A DNA stretch of 28,045 nucleotides from DP-20 sp964539925 (GTDB lineage: Bacteria; Desulfobacterota; Binatia; UBA9968). The DNA lies in contig CAZILB010000032.1 in assembly GCA_964539925.1 (NCBI GenBank), positions 1 through 28,045 on the forward strand. Reading direction: 5' to 3'. Each line of letters opens with the position of its first letter. Position 1 is the first letter of the stretch. A program made the translations under genes and the position numbers. This document shows positions 24,663 to 28,045 of this stretch, piece by piece. The notes below the pieces were generated by a model that saw only the letters and a list, made by a program, of their open reading frames with translations, ran no database searches and was not told where the DNA came from.

Positions 24663-25717
24663 ATGACTGTAGACCGGTCCTACCTCGATCAATTGGTGGC
24701 TCTCGATTTCAGGGGCGTCGAGTGGACGCGGAAAAAGATCCTCGAGGTGCGGGATTTCCTGTCATCGTGGAATCACAATATCGCCTTGCCGCACGGGGTG
24801 TACACCGCGGCGTGTGACGACTACTACCCCGCGCACCGCGAGATCATGCGCGTCGTGCGCGAGCACCTCGGAAGCGACTTCAGCGGCCACCGCATCGTGG
24901 ACATCGGCTGCCTCGAGGGGTACTTCTCGATCGAGTGCGCGCTCCAGGGTGCGGAGGTCCTCGGCATCGACGGCAAGCTCCTCAACATCCGGAAGTGCGA
25001 GTTCGTGCGTTCTGTCCTCGGAGTTGAAGGAGCGACGTTCGTCTTGGGCGACGCTATGAAGGTCACCCGGGAGTCGTCCGGCCGATTCGACGCGGTTCTC
25101 GCACTCGGGCTTCTCTACCACCTTGCGGATCCCTACACGTTCCTCGCCAATATGGCCGGGCTCTGCGACGGCTTCGCCGTGATCGACACGCATGTCGCCC
25201 TGGACGATCAGCCGGAGAGCATCAAGGGGGGCTGGCGGCCAGACCTCTCAGNNNNNNNNNNNNNNNNNNNNNNNNNNNNNNNNNNNNNNNNNNNNNNNNN
25301 NNNNNNNNNNNNNNNNNNNNNNNNNNNNNNNNNNNNNNNNNNNNNNNNNNNGCCCTGGACGATCAGCCGGAGAGCATCAAGGGGGGCTGGCGGCCAGACC
25401 TCTCAGCGATGCGAACGTTCACGTTCGGTGGGAAGTCGTACGAAGGCCGTCTCTTCCGCGAGTTCCCGACAGGAACGGCGCGCGACGTGAAGGATTTATC
25501 GACAACAGCATCGCTCGAGAACGAGCTCTCCGTGTGGCTCACTGAAGATTCCCTCGTCCAGATGCTCCACGACGTTGGATTTTCCGGAATCGAAAAGATT
25601 ATCTACCCGAGGAATGCAGATATCTGGTGGTCGGATCTTCGCAAGGAATGCCGCGTGCTCATCGTGGCGTCGTCGCCGCGCAGCCGGTTTCGGTCGAAGC
25701 TATTCCCTAACTCGTGA
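24663..25717 (+). CDS. CmoB/DUF1698-like SAM methyltransferase, interrupted by false gap
   Basis: A class I methyltransferase with VDIGCLEGYFSIECALQGAEVLGID-type motif I (79-103), VLGDAMKV (127-134) and FDAVLALGLLYHLADP (142-157). The LYHL-DP signature resembles CmoB-type and related methyltransferases. The N run is flanked by two identical 55-nt copies. Removing the Ns and one copy restores a continuous 299-residue frame through VALDDQPESIKGGWRP into AMRTFTFGG. The ATG at 24663 is chosen because GGAGGAG (24647-24653) lies 9 nt upstream; the ATG at 24654 directly abuts that site. Codons are richer in G/C-ending forms than in neighbours, suggesting separate acquisition. It sits between two copies of a sugar dehydrogenase. 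Substrate unknown, probably glycan-related. Confidence 0.75.
25252..25351. other. False assembly gap (100 N) with 55-nt duplicated ends
   Basis: Positions 25197-25251 and 25352-25406 are identical over 55 nt and directly border the 100 N. This is what results when two contigs overlapping by one k-mer are scaffolded without merging. The true sequence is probably continuous and 155 nt shorter. Confidence 0.9.
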
Positions 25718-25833
25718 CCTCTCGTCGCTTCTGCTTCCGTGCAACGAGTTCCGCATCGCGTTCGGGGAGTTTCTGTGACTCCAAGTCCCGCAGCTAAAGG
25801 TCAATATATGAGAGCAAAGCTCGGAGGTTAGAC

Positions 25834-26970
25834 ATGCTGAGAATGATCAACGTCTTCGTTGTCGGACTGATTTTCTTGCCGATTGCCGTAACCGCGCAAG
25901 CCAAGGCCGTGCACCGGAGCCAGCACCATAGCTATCGAGTGGAAATGCTTTTTGAGGAATTAAACCACCCCTGGGGCCTCGCCTTCCTGCCGGATGGGCG
26001 GATGCTCGTCACCGAACAGGCAGGACGACTCAACCTGCTGAACCCGCTCAAGGGTTCGCGAAAAGTTATAAATGGGATTCCGCCGGTCGCGGCTGCAGGG
26101 CAAGGCGGCCTGTTGGACGTGGCCCTGCACCCAGACTTTGAATCGAACCGTTTCGTTTACCTGAGCTATACGGTTGCCGGCGATGGAGGTTACGCTGTCC
26201 AAGTGGGCCGCGGCCGGCTCCAGAGACGCAACCTAAAAGACTTTGAAGTGCTCTTCACCGCTATCCCGTTCACCTCCGGTGAAATGCATTTCGGCTCACG
26301 TCTAGCTTTTGACCGCGCCGGATATCTATACGTCACCGTGGGCGATCGCCGGGAAGCCAACCGGGCCCAAGAGCTCGATAGCTATCACGGCAGCGTCGTG
26401 CGTCTCACCGGCGACGGCAAATTTCCCCCGGACAATCCGTTCATTGACCGCGCCGGGGCCCTCCCCGGGATCTGGAGCTATGGTCATCGCAACCCCCAGG
26501 GACTCACGGTGCACCCGGAGACCGGCGTCCTGTGGCTTCACGAACATGGGCCGCGCGGCGGCGACGAGTTGAACTTACCAAAACGCGGGGCCAATCACGG
26601 TTGGCCAAAGGCCACGTTCGGCGTGGACTATAGATCCGGCGAGCCAATCGGCAGCGAACCGCCCGTAGACGGGATGGAGCCGCCCATTCATCACTGGACG
26701 CCGGCCATCGCCCCCTCCGGGATGGCGTTCTATGAGGGCGATGCGTTCCCGAACTGGCGCGGGGATCTGCTCGTGGGCTCCCTGGTCCAACACAAACTCG
26801 TGCGCCTGCGCCTGGAAGGCGAGCGGGTGGTCGAAGAAGAAGACCTGCTACAGGAGCTGGGTTGGCGCATCCGCGATGTCCGTATCGGGCCCGACGGCTA
26901 TCTCTACCTGCTGCCTGACACCTGGGGGGCACAAGTCATTCGCTTGATGCCTGCGGACTCATTACTTTGA
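25834..26970 (+). CDS. PQQ-dependent aldose sugar dehydrogenase family (copy 2, intact)
   Basis: This 378-residue secreted protein of the soluble glucose/aldose sugar dehydrogenase (YliI/Asd) family is a six-bladed propeller that oxidises sugars with PQQ in the periplasm. It has a signal peptide (about 1-24, ending AQAKA). Family motifs are present: HPWGLAFLPDGRMLVTEQAG (45-64), GQGGLLDVALHPDF with His99, VGDRREANRAQ (169-179), GHRNPQGLTVHP (217-228), HGPRGGDELN (238-247), NHGWP (254-258) and the final IGPDGYLYLLPD. GGAGG precedes the ATG. No PQQ biosynthesis genes are in the window. In the context it might oxidise or bind the exported glycan's sugars; other propeller roles are possible. Confidence 0.85.
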   Translation: MLRMINVFVVGLIFLPIAVTAQAKAVHRSQHHSYRVEMLFEELNHPWGLAFLPDGRMLVTEQAGRLNLLNPLKGSRKVINGIPPVAAAGQGGLLDVALHPDFESNRFVYLSYTVAGDGGYAVQVGRGRLQRRNLKDFEVLFTAIPFTSGEMHFGSRLAFDRAGYLYVTVGDRREANRAQELDSYHGSVVRLTGDGKFPPDNPFIDRAGALPGIWSYGHRNPQGLTVHPETGVLWLHEHGPRGGDELNLPKRGANHGWPKATFGVDYRSGEPIGSEPPVDGMEPPIHHWTPAIAPSGMAFYEGDAFPNWRGDLLVGSLVQHKLVRLRLEGERVVEEEDLLQELGWRIRDVRIGPDGYLYLLPDTWGAQVIRLMPADSLL

Positions 26971-27012
26971 CAAACCGGACATGCGCACGGGAGCGCGGCC
27001 AGGTTCCGCAGC

Positions 27013-27111
27013 CGTGATCGGCGCTTGGCGCGCGCCGCCCGCGAACCGGCCGAGGAATATTTGAACTCGCAAAAATGGCTGCCTTCGGTCCTCTCCAGCT
27101 GCGGCTGGTAG
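27013..27111 (+). pseudogene. C-terminal scrap of a third GT-B paralogue
   Basis: Read from 27013, the frame gives RDRRLARAAREPAEEYL followed by NSQKWLPSVLSSCGW and a stop at 27109-27111. This mirrors the tail of the gene ending at 23914 (RHMRAARELAEQYL, SSEKWLPRMLGACGW). Only about 32 codons survive, with no start and no donor-site block. It shows that a third member of the family once lay here, directly after the intact dehydrogenase. Confidence 0.8.
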
Positions 27112-27629
27112 ACGCGCGCTTTCGACCGAGAGCGGCGCTTGTTGGACTCGGGTCGCTTTTGCTCGTTGTATTTTTGGCTCAAGGAGTCGTTTTCATCGGT
27201 GCCAACGCGCCGACTTACGACGAAGCGATGCTCTCGCCGCGGGATCTTCCCAGCTCGCAACCGGGGATTTTCGCCTGGAGGCGCAGAATCCGCCTCTCCT
27301 CAAACAATATCTGGCCTTGCCGCTTTTTTTGATTCATCGGCTCCCCTTCCAAACCGATACGCAACATTGGCGTGACGGGATGGATTTTTTTGTCGGCCAG
27401 GACTTCCTCTACGGCTCGCCGCTTCCGGCGGATCGGATGATTCAATCCGCTCGCCTCGCAAACTTGGCGCTCGGCGGACTGCTCGTAGTCGTTCCACTGG
27501 CTGCGCCAGAGAACACCCGCCGCAAAGATAGGTTACTCTATTTTTGTCTATGACTTGACCGACGATCACGCGGGGTTGACGGCGCTCGAAGAAACTTACC
27601 GTAAAGCCGGGCTGGAGGACCTTCCTTGA
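27112..27629 (+). pseudogene. Broken GT39/PMT-type mannosyltransferase
   Basis: The N-terminal part reads LVGLGSLLLVVFLAQGVVFIGANAPTYDEAM in one frame. It continues one frame over as LAAGSSQLATGDFRLEAQNPPLLKQ and LALPLFLIHRLPF, the first loop of dolichyl-phosphate-mannose-type (ArnT-like) glycosyltransferases. A single-base loss at about 27231 explains the shift. At about 27497 the sequence jumps to WLRQRTPAAKIGYSIFVYDL and ends at TGA 27627-27629, resembling the family's C-terminus. Several hundred middle residues are missing. A membrane glycosyltransferase using polyprenyl-phosphate sugars would have suited the locus, but this copy is dead. Confidence 0.75.
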
Positions 27630-27742
27630 AGCGTGCGCCGCCCTCCATTAAGCGACCGAGACGCTGGTAGACAAGGGCAGGGCATCCCGGCTTCCGTGTC
27701 GGCAACCTGAAAAAGCAGAAGAAAATGAGTCACTAAGAACCC
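27630..27742. other. Non-coding stretch
   Basis: No ORF, repeat or RNA gene is recognisable between the broken mannosyltransferase and the hairpin at 27743. Confidence 0.5.
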
Positions 27743-27761
27743 GGCGCGGCCGTGCCGCGCC
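27743..27761. terminator. Strong GC hairpin between convergent units
   Basis: GGCGCGGC (27743-27750) pairs perfectly with GCCGCGCC (27754-27761) around a CGT loop. On the plus strand it is followed by CGCTTTAATTTCCCTTTT, on the minus strand by GGGTTCTTAG. Position between convergent transcription units suggests a rho-independent, possibly bidirectional terminator, though the T run is broken. Confidence 0.55.
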
Positions 27762-27839
27762 CGCTTTAATTTCCCTTTTCATTCGTATCGCAGCGCATCG
27801 ATCAGTATCTCAAGAATCGCGATCGTTCGATCACGATAA

Positions 27840-28045
27840 TTACCCTGCCAATGCGGTGACTTGGTCCCGCCCAGGAATCGCCGCATTTCCTCGAGCCGAT
27901 TCCGGCACAGCGGTGACTTCTACGATCGAGGAAGGCCCCGTCCCATTCGCGCGCACCAATAGTTGGCGAGAGTGGAAGGGACGGAGCGTCGCGCGATGGC
28001 CTATGCTGAATACGGTCGTGCCGCCAAGCCGTTCGCGCACCAGCC
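27840..28045 (-). CDS. C-terminus of SbmA/BacA-like ABC transporter (partial)
   Basis: The gene runs off the window end, so only the last 67 codons are seen. LVRERLGGTTVFSIGHRATLRPFHSRQL matches the end of the nucleotide-binding domain in ABC ATP-binding/permease proteins of the YddA/SbmA/BacA type. There the H-loop is SIGHRSTL followed by an FH-x-R segment. These transporters import peptides, bleomycin or cobalamin-like compounds. The tail after ANGTGPSS (about 25 residues, ending VTALAG) is not recognisably conserved. The opposite strand to the glycan locus and the hairpin at 27743 mark it as a separate unit. Confidence 0.7.
   Translation of the reverse strand, partial: LVRERLGGTTVFSIGHRATLRPFHSRQLLVRANGTGPSSIVEVTAVPESARGNAAIPGRDQVTALAG

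Noticed and set aside
1..28045. tRNA, rRNA or riboswitch
   Set aside because: I found no tRNA-like cloverleaf with a T-loop GGTTCRA motif, no rRNA segment, and no riboswitch core that I could recognise by eye.

Overview
The window reads as a scaffold from a draft or metagenome-assembled bacterial genome. It has three runs of exactly 100 N, GC-rich coding sequence, dense mostly plus-strand operons, and short nonamer-type intergenic repeats. Gene content (DUF4911 next to RNase R, a PaaFGHJ-like beta-oxidation operon, sigma-54-type control, an AsmA protein) suggests a Gram-negative, perhaps Desulfobacterota/Binatota-like or related lineage. No rRNA or marker gene is present, so the taxon is a guess.

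Region 1 (1-5.97 kb) is housekeeping and stress genes: an HpcH/HpaI aldolase, a DUF885 peptidase-like protein cut by a gap, endonuclease IV, then on the minus strand a VIT/CCC1-type membrane protein, a second gap, a 2-Cys peroxiredoxin and a TetR regulator. Two upstream regions carry arrays of a 9-nt unit, TTGAACGNN, and the second array changes orientation halfway.

Region 2 (6.15-10.6 kb), divergent from the TetR gene, is a compact CoA-thioester degradation operon: enoyl-CoA hydratase, PaaG-like isomerase, 3-hydroxyacyl-CoA dehydrogenase, a degenerate second dehydrogenase half, and a PaaJ/PcaF-like thiolase. The two dehydrogenase genes look like a PaaH-type protein split in two. Region 3 (10.7-15.9 kb) holds an AsmA-like protein, DUF4911 and RNase R.

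Region 4 (15.9-23.9 kb) is the most interesting part. A 254-nt intergenic region carries an 18-nt palindrome and, 76 nt further on, a good sigma-54 -24/-12 promoter match. Downstream lie a fusion of a clan-A-like glycoside hydrolase with a GT2 glycosyltransferase, an MsbA/NdvA-like ABC exporter, a methyltransferase and two paralogous GT-B-like proteins. I read this as a self-contained system that makes, trims or cyclises, modifies and exports a glycan.

Region 5 (23.9-28.0 kb) is the decaying, rearranged end of that locus. A truncated PQQ-type sugar dehydrogenase precedes a CmoB-like methyltransferase of different base composition. An intact copy of the dehydrogenase follows, then an orphan C-terminal scrap of a third GT-B gene and a broken GT39-type mannosyltransferase. 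On the minus strand is the end of an SbmA/BacA-like ABC transporter. The gap inside the methyltransferase is an assembly artefact: identical 55-nt ends flank the N run.
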